A DNA stretch of 40,224 nt from Rhodospirillales bacterium (GTDB lineage Bacteria > Pseudomonadota > Alphaproteobacteria > Rhodospirillales > Shumkoniaceae), in assembly GCA_018432935.1 (NCBI GenBank), contig JAHDSF010000039.1, forward strand, positions 1-40,224, in the 5' to 3' direction. The stretch's first letter is position 1, and each line of letters starts with the position of its first letter. This document shows positions 15,796 to 24,633 of this stretch, in pieces. A program made the position numbers and the translations under genes. The notes below the pieces were generated by a model that was not told where the DNA came from, ran no database searches, and worked only from the letters and a program-made list of their open reading frames with translations.

Positions 15796-15825
15796 ACACC
15801 CTCTCCCGCTGCCGGGAGAGGGTGT
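15796..15825 (-). terminator. Hairpin between the hydratase-family gene and DUF993
   Basis: ACACCCTCTCCCG (15796-15808), loop CTGC, and the exact complement CGGGAGAGGGTGT (15813-15825) form a perfect 13-bp stem starting 7 bases past the hydratase-family stop at 15832 on the minus strand. There is little T run. CCCTCTCCCG palindromes are also common dispersed elements, so it may be either or both. Confidence 0.65.
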
Positions 15826-15831
15826 CTCGTC

Positions 15832-16599
15832 TCACGCCAGCGTCAGTTCGACCGTGCCGACGCCCTCGAACACGGCGACCGCCTTGGCATGGCTGCCCAG
15901 CGCCGTCGGCTTGGTGCCCGAGCCGGTGCTGACCCAGCACCCCTTGGCCATGCCGATGCCGCGCTTGGACAGGTCGTTGGCCAGCCAGACCAGGATGCCG
16001 AGGGGGTCGCAGCGGTCGTCGCCGCTCAGTGATTCCGCACCCCGCTCGCCGTCGAACTCGAGCCGCGAGACGATGCGCGGCAGATCCAGCTTGGCCCAGT
16101 TCGGGACCATCGGACCGGCAACGAAGGCTGCGTTGCCGCCGTTGTCGGCGATCATCATCAAGCCGTCGAACTGCGGCTGCGGCACCCGCACGCCCGCCAC
16201 CTCGATCGCCATGTGGAGAACCGCCACTGCCGCCATGTACTCGCGGGTATAGGGTTCCGCACGCGCCGGGACGTCGGCGGTGAGGCGGAACGCGAACTCC
16301 GGCTCGATCATCGGATCGATGAAGTCGGCCTTGCGCATGGTTGCCGGCGACTGCGCGAAGAAGGGCGCGAACATGCGGCCGGGGATCGGCTCCGTCTTCT
16401 TCAGCGCGTTGGTCGAGGTCATCCCCAGCTTCCAGCCGATCACGTCGAAGCCCAGCAGGTCGGCCATGCGGTCCTGGATCGCGTATGCTTCGGCGCGGTC
16501 GGCCGGCCGCAGATCGCTCGGGAAATCCTTGATCTGCCGCTTCTCCCGCCATGCCCCTGCCAGAAGCTCGGCGGCCCGGGCGCACTTCTCGGTGGTCAT
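15832..16599 (-). CDS. 2-keto-4-pentenoate hydratase / fumarylacetoacetase-family protein
   Basis: The 255-residue protein resembles MhpD-type hydratases, which add water to 2-hydroxypenta-2,4-dienoates, and related 2-oxo-acid decarboxylases. Seen are the GFDVIGWKLGMTS stretch, the acid-rich DPMIEPEFAFRL where family members bind the metal, and the C-terminal GCWVSTGSGTKPTAL. The ATG at 16599 has AGGAGAG 5 bases upstream; extending the frame to 16707 adds an unlike N-terminus. No ring-cleavage genes are nearby, so a role in aromatic breakdown is not supported. With the DUF993 gene downstream it may act on a sugar-derived 2-keto acid. Family is firm; substrate open. Confidence 0.82.
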   Translation of the reverse strand: MTTEKCARAAELLAGAWREKRQIKDFPSDLRPADRAEAYAIQDRMADLLGFDVIGWKLGMTSTNALKKTEPIPGRMFAPFFAQSPATMRKADFIDPMIEPEFAFRLTADVPARAEPYTREYMAAVAVLHMAIEVAGVRVPQPQFDGLMMIADNGGNAAFVAGPMVPNWAKLDLPRIVSRLEFDGERGAESLSGDDRCDPLGILVWLANDLSKRGIGMAKGCWVSTGSGTKPTALGSHAKAVAVFEGVGTVELTLA

Positions 16600-17097
16600 T
16601 GCACTCTCCTCTTCCTGCTCGACGGCATCGCTCCCGCGACTCCTTGCCTTCGCCCCGCAAAGGAACCAAAGCCGGGCGATACTAGCAGAGAGAACCGACC
16701 AGTTCACATTTTTCTGGACTTGCGGTCAGACCAGCAGTAAGGCAAGCGCCCGCGCGTCAGGCCTCCCCAGGCGCCATCTGGATACTGACCGTTCCTCAAA
16801 TAAATTCCTAAGCGTTTGCAATATTTATGCTTAATGCGCGCCACATACACAAAGAATAACTTGGTTTTATTTTTGATATCCTCCGCGACCGTTACATATG
16901 GCAAAGTCTTATGCCCACTTTCGTTGCGGTTTTTCTCTTGACAAGGTCGGCCTCCGATCTTATAGCCTCCCCGTTTTCCGTGGGAGTACGGAATGCAGAG
17001 CGTGTCCGCCGGTTCTCGCGCCGGGCGACCCGACAGGGCGCCGAAGGCCGCGGCAGATCGCGGACGCCGAACCCAGGGTGACGGAAAAGGAGTCGTC
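16600..17097. other. Long AT-richer intergenic region between divergent catabolic genes
   Basis: About 500 bases hold no gene I can support. Composition drops sharply: 16801-16860 is 21/60 G+C. It separates the minus-strand hydratase-family gene from the plus-strand aldolase and contains the promoter at 16939. A short frame from 16993 that runs into the aldolase gene is an unlikely N-terminal extension (Arg/Ala-rich, no ribosome-binding site). I found no convincing RNA gene. Confidence 0.6.
16939..16967 (+). promoter_or_regulatory. Sigma70-like promoter for the aldolase-kinase operon
   Basis: A perfect TTGACA -35 box (16939-16944), a 17-base spacer and TATAGC (16962-16967) form the clearest promoter in the window. 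Predicted transcription would start near 16974, leaving a leader of about 120 bases before the aldolase ATG at 17098. Confidence 0.7.
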
Positions 17098-18063
17098 ATG
17101 TCCGACGTATTGAAGACCATCAGCGACATCGGCATCATCCCGGTGATCGCCATTCCCGACGCCAAGTTCGCGGTGCCGCTGGCCAAGGCCCTCACCGCCG
17201 GCGGTCTGCCGATCGCCGAGATCACCTTCCGCACGGAAGCCGGCCAGCAGTCGATCGCCAACATCGCCAAGGAATGCAAGGACGTGGTGCTCGGCGCCGG
17301 CACCGTCCTCACCACCGACCAGGTCGACAAGGCCATCGACTCCGGCGCGACCTACATCGTGACCCCCGGCATCGACGCCAAGGTCGTCGAGCACTGCATC
17401 AAGCGCGGGATCCCGGTCACCCCGGGATGCGCGGTGCCCTCCGACGTCCAGCTCGCCGTCAGCATGGGCCTCGAGGTCGTCAAGTTCTTCCCCGCCGAGA
17501 GCTACGGCGGCGTCGAGACCCTGAAGGCGATCGCCGCCCCTTACAACAAGGTGAAGTTCGTCCCCACCGGCGGCATCAGCGCCAAGAACCTGCTCACCTA
17601 CCTGGCCTTCCCCAAGGTGCTCGCCTGCGGCGGCAGCTGGATGGTGAAGACCGACATGATCGCGGCCGAGAAGTTCGACGAGATCGAGAAGCTGACCCGC
17701 GAGGCAGTCGGCGTCATGCTCGGCTTCGACCTTGCCCACGTCGGCATCAACACCAAGGACGACGCCGAATCGCTCGCCGTCACCAAGAAGTTCGCCGGTG
17801 TCTTCAACCTCGCCGTCAAGGAAGGCAACAGCTCCAACTTCGCCGGCACCATCGCCGAGGTGATGAAGGGCAGCGGCCCCGGCAAGAACGGCCACATCGC
17901 CATCTTCACCAACTCGATCAACCGCGCCGTCGCCTACCTCAAGCGCATGGGCCACGAGTTCGACATGTCGAGCCTGAAGGGCCCGGCCGACGCCCCGATC
18001 GCGATCTACTTCAAGGACGAGATCGGCGGTTTCGGCGTGCACCTGCTGCAGCGCAAGCTGTAG
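17098..18063 (+). CDS. eda: KDPG/KHG aldolase fused to a C-terminal VOC-like domain
   Basis: KDPG aldolase splits 2-keto-3-deoxy-6-phosphogluconate into pyruvate and glyceraldehyde 3-phosphate, the last step of Entner-Doudoroff and uronate catabolism. In this 321-residue protein, residues 1-210 form the aldolase: [10 protein letters not shown] (E41, R45), GAGTV, VTPGI, Schiff-base K129 in VVKFFPAE, and VPTGGIS. Residues from about 225 form an extra domain ([14 protein letters not shown]...[17 protein letters not shown]...GVHLLQRKL) resembling glyoxalase/VOC half-folds. Ordinary Eda proteins end near 210. I start at the ATG at 17098, preceded by AAAAGGAG. The KDG kinase follows 70 bases on, with its own good ribosome-binding site. 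The role of the extra domain is unknown. Confidence 0.92.
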   Translation: MSDVLKTISDIGIIPVIAIPDAKFAVPLAKALTAGGLPIAEITFRTEAGQQSIANIAKECKDVVLGAGTVLTTDQVDKAIDSGATYIVTPGIDAKVVEHCIKRGIPVTPGCAVPSDVQLAVSMGLEVVKFFPAESYGGVETLKAIAAPYNKVKFVPTGGISAKNLLTYLAFPKVLACGGSWMVKTDMIAAEKFDEIEKLTREAVGVMLGFDLAHVGINTKDDAESLAVTKKFAGVFNLAVKEGNSSNFAGTIAEVMKGSGPGKNGHIAIFTNSINRAVAYLKRMGHEFDMSSLKGPADAPIAIYFKDEIGGFGVHLLQRKL

Positions 18064-18133
18064 GTTTCCTCCCGGCCGGAGGATGCCCGAGCCTCCTCCG
18101 GCCGTCTCCCGCACGATTCAAGGAGAGTCTCCC

Positions 18134-19171
18134 ATGGCCCATCGCATCGTCACCTTCGGCGAAATGATGCTTCGCCTGAAGACCCCCGGCTTCCAGCGCT
18201 TTTTCCAGGAGCCGACCTTCGAAGCGACCTTCGGCGGCGGCGAGGCGAACGTCGCCGTCGCCCTCGCCAACTACGGCGAGAACGCCGCCTTCGTCACCTT
18301 CCTGCCCAAGAACGACATCGGCGAGTGCTGCGAGCGCCAGCTCCGCTGGCACCGGGTCGACACCTCGCTGATCCAGTACAACAAGGGCCGGATGGGCATC
18401 TACTTCCTCGAGGCCGGCGCCAACCAGCGTCCGTCGAAGGTCGTCTACGACCGTGACGGCGCCGCCATCGCGGTCGGCAAGCCCGGCGACATCGACTGGA
18501 AGAAGGCCCTCGCGGGCGCCGACTGGTTCCACATCACCGGCATCACCCCGGCGATCAACCAGCAGACCGCCGACCTCTCGATGGAGGCCGTGAAGGCCGC
18601 CAAGGCCGCGGGCGTCACCGTCTCCTGCGACTTCAACTACCGCGCCAAGCTGTGGAAGTACGGCAAGACCGCGCAGGAAGTGATGACCGAGCTGGTGAAG
18701 TTCGTCGACGTCGGCATCGCCAACGAGGAAGACTGCCAGAAGTCGCTCGGCATCTCGGTCGAGGGCATGAAGGAAGCCCACCACGGCGAGATCGACGTCA
18801 AGAAGTACGAGGCCCTGACGGCCAAGATGCTCGAGACGTTCCCGAACATGCAGAAGATCGCGATCACGTTGCGCGAGTCGAAGAGCGCCTCGCACAACGA
18901 CTGGTCGGGCTGCCTGCGTGATAAGTCGGGCTTCTATCTCTCGAAGAAGTACAACATCACCGACATCGTCGACCGCGTCGGCGGCGGCGATGCTTTCGGT
19001 TCGGGCCTGATCTACGGCCTCTTGAACTACAAGAACCCGCAGGACGCGCTCGAGTTCGCGGTCGCGGCGAGCTGCCTCAAGCACTCGATCAACGGCGACG
19101 TCAACCGCGTCTCCGTGGACGAGGTCGAGAAGCTAAAGGGCGGCGACGCCTCGGGCCGCGTGCAGCGGTAA
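18134..19171 (+). CDS. kdgK: 2-keto-3-deoxygluconate kinase (PfkB family)
   Basis: KDG kinase phosphorylates 2-keto-3-deoxygluconate with ATP to give KDPG, the substrate of the aldolase encoded just upstream. The 345-residue protein is a PfkB/ribokinase-type sugar kinase. It starts [19 protein letters not shown], has the [15 protein letters not shown] sugar-site segment and the second signature [12 protein letters not shown] with catalytic D286. The [14 protein letters not shown] stretch is typical of the KDG-kinase branch as I remember it. AGGAGAG sits 6 bases before the ATG. The pair clearly forms an operon ended by the terminator at 19198. Specificity for KDG is inferred from sequence and context. 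Confidence 0.9.
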   Translation: MAHRIVTFGEMMLRLKTPGFQRFFQEPTFEATFGGGEANVAVALANYGENAAFVTFLPKNDIGECCERQLRWHRVDTSLIQYNKGRMGIYFLEAGANQRPSKVVYDRDGAAIAVGKPGDIDWKKALAGADWFHITGITPAINQQTADLSMEAVKAAKAAGVTVSCDFNYRAKLWKYGKTAQEVMTELVKFVDVGIANEEDCQKSLGISVEGMKEAHHGEIDVKKYEALTAKMLETFPNMQKIAITLRESKSASHNDWSGCLRDKSGFYLSKKYNITDIVDRVGGGDAFGSGLIYGLLNYKNPQDALEFAVAASCLKHSINGDVNRVSVDEVEKLKGGDASGRVQR

Positions 19172-19197
19172 CCGCAGCGACAACGTCGTTTCGAATG

Positions 19198-19235
19198 GGG
19201 CGCGGGAGCCGGCTGGTTCCCGCGCCCTCTTGTTT
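19198..19235 (+). terminator. Intrinsic terminator after the aldolase-kinase operon
   Basis: GGGCGCGGGAGCC (19198-19210), loop GGCT, and GGTTCCCGCGCCC (19215-19227) pair over 13 bp with one G-U, followed by TCTTGTTT. It begins 27 bases after the kinase stop. The next gene's ribosome-binding site lies immediately beyond, so partial read-through is possible. Confidence 0.85.
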
Positions 19236-19247
19236 CCCGAGGATCGG

Positions 19248-19778
19248 ATGCCTGCCAGAGCTCTCTTCGTCGTCTTCGGCGGCCTGCCGGGAACCGGCAA
19301 GACCACCCTCGCCTCCGCCGTTTCGGAACGGCTGGGAGCGGTCTATCTGCGAATCGACAGCCTTGAACAGGCCATACGCACGTCGGGGGTCCTGCCCTCC
19401 GGTGCCGACCTGGGACCGGCCGGATACCTCGCAGCCTGCGCTGCCGCCGCCGACAACCTGCGCATGGGGCGGATCGTCGTCGTGGATTCCGTGAACCCCA
19501 TCGCCTGGACGCGCGACGCCTACCGCGCCGCTGGCGAGGGGGAAGGTGCCGCCGTCCTGGAGGTCGAGGTCGTCTGTTCGGATCAGGCCGAGCATCGACG
19601 GCGTGTCGAGACCCGAACGTCCGACATCGCGGGTCTGGTGCTGCCGACCTGGGCCGAGGTGGAGAGCCGCGAGTACGAACCCTGGAACCGCCCCTGCCTC
19701 GTCGTCGACACCGCCGCCCTTTCGGTCGAAGATGGTGTCGCACGGATCCTCGATGCCGTCGACCGCCATCGATCCTGA
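19248..19778 (+). CDS. Small P-loop kinase-like ATP-binding protein
   Basis: The 176-residue protein begins with a Walker A motif, GGLPGTGKTT (about 11-20), after a hydrophobic strand (ALFVVFGG). Further marks are RIDSLEQAIR, a Walker-B-like strand RIVVVDSVNP, a lid-type region ending CSDQAEHRRRVETR, and WAEVESREYEPW. This is the pattern of small AAA_33/zeta-type or gluconate-kinase-like phosphotransferases that phosphorylate small molecules or antibiotics. The substrate is unknown. CGAGGATCGG precedes the ATG. It follows the KDG-kinase terminator by a few bases and precedes the SDR gene by 56 bases. Confidence 0.78.
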   Translation: MPARALFVVFGGLPGTGKTTLASAVSERLGAVYLRIDSLEQAIRTSGVLPSGADLGPAGYLAACAAAADNLRMGRIVVVDSVNPIAWTRDAYRAAGEGEGAAVLEVEVVCSDQAEHRRRVETRTSDIAGLVLPTWAEVESREYEPWNRPCLVVDTAALSVEDGVARILDAVDRHRS

Positions 19779-19834
19779 GACCAACCCGGGATTGGGGACG
19801 GCCGGAGCGCGGATCACAGAACAGGATTGGGACC

Positions 19835-20614
19835 ATGGACGGACAGCGTTCCCGGTATCCTGAAATGGCGGGCAAAGTCGCCGTGGTCACCGGCGGCAGC
19901 AGCGGCATCGGCCTTGCAGTGGCTCACCTCCTCGTTCGTGAGGGCGTGTCGGTCGTCCTGGCCAGCCGCCGGCGCGGACGCGCGGAAGCCGCCTTGAGAA
20001 CCTTCTCCGCCGATGCTCCGGTCTCGTGGCAGCCATGCGATGTGGCCAAGCCGAAGTCGGTCGCGGCTCTGATCGAGGTGGTGCTGGAGCGTCACGGCCG
20101 GCTCGACTACGCCTTCAACAATGGCGGCAGCGGCGGCGCCACCGCCCCCATCGGCGAGATGGCCGAAACCGACTGGCGACGAACCATCGACGGCTTTCTG
20201 AACTCCGTCTTTCTGTGCATGCGCCACGAGATCCCGGCGATGATCGCCGGAGGAGGAGGCGTGATCGTCAACAACGCGTCGGTCGACGGACTGCGAGGCT
20301 ATCCTTTTCCCGGCGGTGCGGCCTATGCCGCGGCCAAGCACGGCGTGCTCGGGCTGACCAAGAGCGCCGCCCTCGAGTACATACGCCGCGGGGTACGTAT
20401 CGTCGCCGTCTGCCCGGGGTGGGTGGACACGCCGCCGGTCACCAGAGCCATGAAGGCCATGCCGGACGTCGCGTCCGAGATTCTGCGCCAGACCCCGCGC
20501 GGCCGCATCGGTGCGCCGGAGGAGATCGCCGAGGGCGTCGTCTGGCTGCTTTCGGATGCAGGCTCGTTCGCGGTTGGCACCCCGCTCGTCCTCGACGGCG
20601 GCTATATGGCGTAG
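19835..20614 (+). CDS. Short-chain dehydrogenase/reductase
   Basis: The 259-residue protein is a classical SDR with a Rossmann fold: cofactor motif TGGSSGIG (19-26), the CDVAK acidic turn, NNGGSGG in place of NNAG, the catalytic Ser in NNASVDG, and YAAAK (Y164, K168). A basic ASRRRGR after the second strand suggests preference for NADP(H). The substrate, probably an alcohol, sugar or polyol, is not evident. It lies among sugar-acid genes, but its sequence does not clearly match KduD, so I do not place it in the uronate pathway. Confidence 0.9.
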   Translation: MDGQRSRYPEMAGKVAVVTGGSSGIGLAVAHLLVREGVSVVLASRRRGRAEAALRTFSADAPVSWQPCDVAKPKSVAALIEVVLERHGRLDYAFNNGGSGGATAPIGEMAETDWRRTIDGFLNSVFLCMRHEIPAMIAGGGGVIVNNASVDGLRGYPFPGGAAYAAAKHGVLGLTKSAALEYIRRGVRIVAVCPGWVDTPPVTRAMKAMPDVASEILRQTPRGRIGAPEEIAEGVVWLLSDAGSFAVGTPLVLDGGYMA

Positions 20615-20721
20615 GGCCGCGAAGCCGTCGACGAACCCGCACCACTGAAGCCGGAGGACCGTCCTTGTCTTTGCGGCAATCGGTTGTACAGTTGCCGCGC
20701 TTTCCCGCTCAGGAACGATTC

Positions 20722-21834
20722 ATGAAACCTGCCGACTTCCTGCTCGAACGCTATTTCGCCCGTTGGGAGTTCAACGCCCGCTGGCTGCTGTCGTCCAGCG
20801 ACTGCGAGAGCGTCGCCATCGCCGAGCTGCTGGATCTCGACCCGGGGGCCCGCGAGGCGTTTCTTGCCCACCGCCTCGGCTACACCGAAAGCGCCGGGGC
20901 GCCGGTCCTGCGCGAGGAGATCGCCGCCATCTACCAGGCCACCCCGGCGGATGGCGTCCTCGTCCACAGCGGCGCCGAGGAAGCGATCTTCAACTTCGTC
21001 AACAGCGCTCTCGAGGCGGGCGATCACGTGATCGTCCACGAGCCGGCCTACCAGTCGCTCTATGCCCTTGCCGAGGCGAACGGGGTGACGGTCACCCGCT
21101 GGCGGGCGCGCGAGCAAGAAGGCTGGGCCCTCGACGTCGGCGAACTGGCGGCCGCGGTCACCCCCCGCACCCGGGCGGTGATCCTCAACTGCCCGCACAA
21201 CCCGACCGGCTACCTGATCGACCGCGAGCGCTTCGCCGCGGTGGTCGACTTGTGCCGCCGGCACGGCCTGTGGCTGTTCTCGGACGAGGTCTACCGCGAG
21301 CTGGAGCACGATCCTGCGCTCCGTCTGCCGGCCGCCTGCGACGTCTACGAGAAAGCCGTCTCGCTGGGCGTGCTGTCCAAGACCTACGGCCTTCCGGGCC
21401 TGCGCATCGGCTGGATCGCTTCCCGCGACCCCGCCCTGTTCCGGCGCATGGCCGCCTTCAAGGACTACCTCACCATCTGCAACGCGGCGCCAAGCGAATT
21501 CCTCGCCACCGTCGCGCTGCGCAACCGCGCCGCCCTGGCCGAGCGGAACCTGCGTATCGTGCGCGCCAACCTGGACCTCGCCGACGCCTTCTTCGCCCGA
21601 CAGGCCGGGCTGTTCGAGTGGCGCCGCCCGACCGCGGGTCCGATCGCCTTCCCCCGCATCAACGGCAGCGCGCAGACGTTCTGCCGCCGCATGGTCGAAG
21701 GCCACGGCATCCTTCTGCTGCCCTCGACCGTCTACGAATACGGGGATTCCCACATCCGGTTCGGCTTTGGCCGGGCGAATTTCCCGGAAGCTCTCGCCGC
21801 GCTGGAGGAGGCCCTGGCGACCCGCGCAGCCTGA
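20722..21834 (+). CDS. PLP-dependent class I/II aminotransferase
   Basis: The 370-residue protein is a fold-type I aminotransferase. It shows the PLP-phosphate region (HSGAEEAIFNFV), NCPHNPTGYLID, DEVYRELEHD, the Schiff-base K220 in LSKTYGLPGLRIGW and a C-terminal RFGFGRANF whose Arg likely binds the substrate carboxylate. It probably transfers an amino group between an amino acid and a 2-keto acid; a beta-lyase activity, known in related proteins, is an alternative. AGGAA lies just upstream of the ATG. It is 107 bases after the SDR gene; context gives no substrate. Confidence 0.9.
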   Translation: MKPADFLLERYFARWEFNARWLLSSSDCESVAIAELLDLDPGAREAFLAHRLGYTESAGAPVLREEIAAIYQATPADGVLVHSGAEEAIFNFVNSALEAGDHVIVHEPAYQSLYALAEANGVTVTRWRAREQEGWALDVGELAAAVTPRTRAVILNCPHNPTGYLIDRERFAAVVDLCRRHGLWLFSDEVYRELEHDPALRLPAACDVYEKAVSLGVLSKTYGLPGLRIGWIASRDPALFRRMAAFKDYLTICNAAPSEFLATVALRNRAALAERNLRIVRANLDLADAFFARQAGLFEWRRPTAGPIAFPRINGSAQTFCRRMVEGHGILLLPSTVYEYGDSHIRFGFGRANFPEALAALEEALATRAA

Positions 21835-21946
21835 CCGGCGGTCCGCTGCTTTCCCTCATTGCGAAGACCGCGTTCGCGCATCACGTGCTTTGCGCGGACG
21901 GGTTCGTCCCCAAATGAAGGGAGTCCGCCACAGCGGGGGAGCGGCC

Positions 21947-23179
21947 ATGAACGCAAACGTGCCGATCGAGGAGCCGAAACGCGACTACGAGGGGCCCGTC
22001 TTCTTCAGTTATGGCTTCCGGCCGTTCTTCCTCGCCGCCGCGGTGTGGACGATGGTCTCGGTTGCCGTCTGGCTGGTCGCCTTTGAAGGCTATACCGAGA
22101 TCCCCAGCCGGTTCGATCCCTTCGTGTGGCACGCCCACGAGATGATCTTCGGTTTCGTCGCAGCGGCGATCGCCGGTTTCCTGTTGACCGCGGTGGCCGC
22201 CTGGACCGGCCGGCCGCCGGTGCGGGGCGGCCCGCTTGCCTTGCTGTTCATGTTGTGGCTTCTGGGCCGGCTCCTGGTCGCCTACTCCGAGCGCGCCGGC
22301 CCTTGGGCCGCGGGCATCGCGGACATCCTGTTCCTGGTCCTGTTGACCGGCATGGTGGGACGCGAGATCGTGCTTGCCCGCAACGTGCGCAACTATGGCG
22401 TCATCGGCATGCTGGCGACGTTCACGCTGGCCAACCTGCTGATCCACCTTTCCGCCGCCGACGTGCTGCCGACCCGGCTGGTCGGCGAGCGCCTGGGAAT
22501 CGGCGTGGTGGTGGTGCTGCTGGGCCTGATCGGCGGTCGCATCGCGCCGGCCTTCACCCGCAACTGGCTGGCGCGCCAGGGCAGGGTCGTCGATCCGCCG
22601 CCACTGCCGGTGATCGACCGCGTCGCCCACGCGATCACCGGCTGCGCGATGGCGACCTGGGCAACCACGGTCCTGCCCACGGCGACCGGCATTCTGGCGC
22701 TGACCGCGGCAGTCGCGCAGGCGATCCGGATGTCGCGCTGGCACGGCAGCAGCGCGCTTTCCGAGCCGATTGTCGCCGTGCTCCATGTCGGCTACGCCTT
22801 CGTTCCCGTCGGGCTCGCCATGCTCGGACTGTCGACATGGCTGCCCTGGATCGACCAGATGTCCGCCCTCCACGCGCTGACCGCGGGCGCGATGGGGACG
22901 ATGATCCTCGGCGTGATGACCCGCGCCACCCTCGGCCACACCGGCCGCGCCATCGCCTCCGGCGACGGCACCACGGCGATCTACGTGCTGGTCGTGCTTG
23001 CCGCCCTGGTTCGGATCGCCGGCCCCTACGCCGGCGCCTACTATTATCATCTCCTGGTTGCATCCGGCGTTCTGTGGGTGTTCGCCTTCGGCCTGTTCGT
23101 CGCCCTCTACGGCCACTACATGTTCAAACCTCGGTTGAACCGGATCCAACGCCCCGCCGAGGCACCCAAGCCGCAATAA
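21947..23179 (+). CDS. NnrS family membrane protein
   Basis: The 410-residue protein has about twelve hydrophobic segments and the NnrS hallmarks: FSYGFRPFFLAAAVW near the N-terminus, WHAHEMIFGF with the two conserved His, IGGRIAPAFTRNW and MGTMILGVMTRATLGHTGR. NnrS is a heme- and copper-binding inner-membrane protein linked to nitric-oxide tolerance in denitrifiers. No nitrite- or NO-reductase gene is visible in this window. I chose the ATG at 21947, which has GGGGGAG 6 bases upstream; an in-frame ATG at 21914 lacks a site. Confidence 0.9.
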   Translation: MNANVPIEEPKRDYEGPVFFSYGFRPFFLAAAVWTMVSVAVWLVAFEGYTEIPSRFDPFVWHAHEMIFGFVAAAIAGFLLTAVAAWTGRPPVRGGPLALLFMLWLLGRLLVAYSERAGPWAAGIADILFLVLLTGMVGREIVLARNVRNYGVIGMLATFTLANLLIHLSAADVLPTRLVGERLGIGVVVVLLGLIGGRIAPAFTRNWLARQGRVVDPPPLPVIDRVAHAITGCAMATWATTVLPTATGILALTAAVAQAIRMSRWHGSSALSEPIVAVLHVGYAFVPVGLAMLGLSTWLPWIDQMSALHALTAGAMGTMILGVMTRATLGHTGRAIASGDGTTAIYVLVVLAALVRIAGPYAGAYYYHLLVASGVLWVFAFGLFVALYGHYMFKPRLNRIQRPAEAPKPQ

Positions 23180-23300
23180 GGCGCCGCCGCAGTGTCACAT
23201 TTTCGTGAACGCGGACTGCGGATCACTTTTGAACGCCTCTAACCGTGAAGACATTGAGAGGCGGGAGAGCCGTAGGCTGTCCACCCGCAAGGAGAACGGC

Positions 23301-24029
23301 ATGCTGCATGTCCCCGCCAACGTGCGGAGGGAATCGCCGACCGCATTGCACCGCGAGGATCTCGGCTTGGCCGACCAACTGGCGCCGCTGCGATCGGAAA
23401 TCGGCAGCTACCGCTATCTTCTGCTGCTTCGCTTCGCCGTCTTCAACGTTGCCGCGTTCGCGCTGGCCGGGGCGGCCTACGCCGAAGGCCTGGTGGACAA
23501 GGCGCTGGCCGCCGACACCACCGGCATCACCGTAGGCATCATCCTCATCTTCCTGGCCGGCCTCGTCGTTTGCACGGTCAAGGTGTGGCGCATCTCGACC
23601 GAGCTCAACTGCGTGCGCGACTTCGACCCCGGCCGTCAGTCATGGGCCGCCCAGTATCTTGCCGAGATCCAGGATCGCGACGCCGGCAGCCGCAGCATCG
23701 CCGGCGCGGCCCTGCGGGTGAAGCTGGCCAGCCGGGTCGCGGTGGTGCGGCAGATGGCGGGCAGCCTGGTCATCCTCGGCCTGATCGGCACCGTGGTCGG
23801 CTTCGTCGTCGCGCTGTCGGGCATCGATCCGGCCAAGGCGTCGGACGTCTCCATGATCTCGCCGATGGTCGCCGAGCTGATCCGCGGCATGTCGATCGCG
23901 CTGTATACCACCCTGGTCGGCGCGGTGCTCAACCTGTGGCTGATGGTCAACTACCACATGCTGCACGGCGGGGCGATCCGCCTGACCACGTCGGTGATCT
24001 CGCTGGGCGAGGCCAAGGCGCATGCTTGA
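23301..24029 (+). CDS. MotA/TolQ/ExbB-type proton-channel protein
   Basis: The 242-residue protein has four predicted membrane segments (about 38-60, 74-96, 152-175 and 196-216). The last two carry the MotA/TolQ/ExbB core, LVILGLIGTVVGFVVALSGI and IALYTTLVGAVLNLWLMV. A cytoplasmic loop of about 55 residues separates segments 2 and 3. The family forms pentameric channels that use the proton-motive force to drive a TolR/ExbD- or MotB-type partner. AAGGAG lies 6 bases before the ATG at 23301. The stop overlaps the next gene's start by 8 bases, so they are translationally coupled. No TolA/TonB, Pal or flagellar gene is nearby, so this is not the standard Tol-Pal or motor set. Confidence 0.85.
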   Translation: MLHVPANVRRESPTALHREDLGLADQLAPLRSEIGSYRYLLLLRFAVFNVAAFALAGAAYAEGLVDKALAADTTGITVGIILIFLAGLVVCTVKVWRISTELNCVRDFDPGRQSWAAQYLAEIQDRDAGSRSIAGAALRVKLASRVAVVRQMAGSLVILGLIGTVVGFVVALSGIDPAKASDVSMISPMVAELIRGMSIALYTTLVGAVLNLWLMVNYHMLHGGAIRLTTSVISLGEAKAHA

Positions 24030-24630
24030 CATGTACGAGGACGACTCGGAAGGCACCGTCTTCCGGGATGTCATCATGCTGGCGCTGATGGGCTTCGTCG
24101 TCATCGTGGTGCTGTTGCTGCCCCATCTCAACCCTCCGGTGAAGGCCAGCGAGGACGCCACGCCGCCCGGCAACATCATTGTCGAGATCCGCTGGCCCGA
24201 CGATCTGGACAGCGACGTCGACCTGTGGGTGGAGGCGCCGGGCGACCGCCCCGTCGGCTACTCCAACAAGGGCGGCGCCGTGTTCAACCTGCTGCGTGAC
24301 GACCTCGGCTTCCAGGGCGATCCGACCAAGCTCAACTACGAGGTCGCGTACAGCCGCGGTGTGGTGGCGGGCGAGTATACGATCAACCTTCACCTCTACC
24401 AGGACCGTTCCCGCCATCTCCCGATCGAGGTCACCGTGTCGGTCGGCGTCAAGCGCAAGCCGCAGGATCCGCTGGAGCGGATCGAGGTGCGGCAGGTGAA
24501 CCTGCGCCATGTCGGCCAGGAAAGGACGGTCGTGCGCTTCACCCTCGACGGCGACGGCCGCATCGTTCCGGGAAGCAAGCACGAGCTTCCCAAGCCTTTG
24601 CGGCAAGCCCGCGCGACGCTCGGAGGCTGA
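24022..24630 (+). CDS. TolR/ExbD-like single-span protein with an unusual periplasmic domain
   Basis: The 202-residue protein has one membrane span near 17-36 preceded by VFRDVIML. The Asp (D16) sits where TolR and ExbD carry the essential proton-relay Asp at the start of their span (TolR: PFIDVMLVLL). Instead of the small TolR/ExbD peptidoglycan-binding fold, the periplasmic part (from about 45) begins IIVEIRWPDDLDSDVDLWVE, a beta-rich segment resembling DUF2135/YfaP-type domains whose acidic residues may bind calcium. A tail (KRKPQDP...GSKHELPKPLRQ) follows. It overlaps the TolQ-like gene by 8 bases and precedes the third gene by 3 bases. TolR-like topology and Asp placement are seen; energy coupling is inferred. 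Confidence 0.75.
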   Translation: MLDMYEDDSEGTVFRDVIMLALMGFVVIVVLLLPHLNPPVKASEDATPPGNIIVEIRWPDDLDSDVDLWVEAPGDRPVGYSNKGGAVFNLLRDDLGFQGDPTKLNYEVAYSRGVVAGEYTINLHLYQDRSRHLPIEVTVSVGVKRKPQDPLERIEVRQVNLRHVGQERTVVRFTLDGDGRIVPGSKHELPKPLRQARATLGG

Positions 24631-24633
24631 CGG

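Noticed and set aside
16993-17097. N-terminal extension of the KDPG aldolase from ATG 16993
   Set aside because: It is Arg/Ala-rich and unlike the family, while AAAAGGAG lies directly before ATG 17098.
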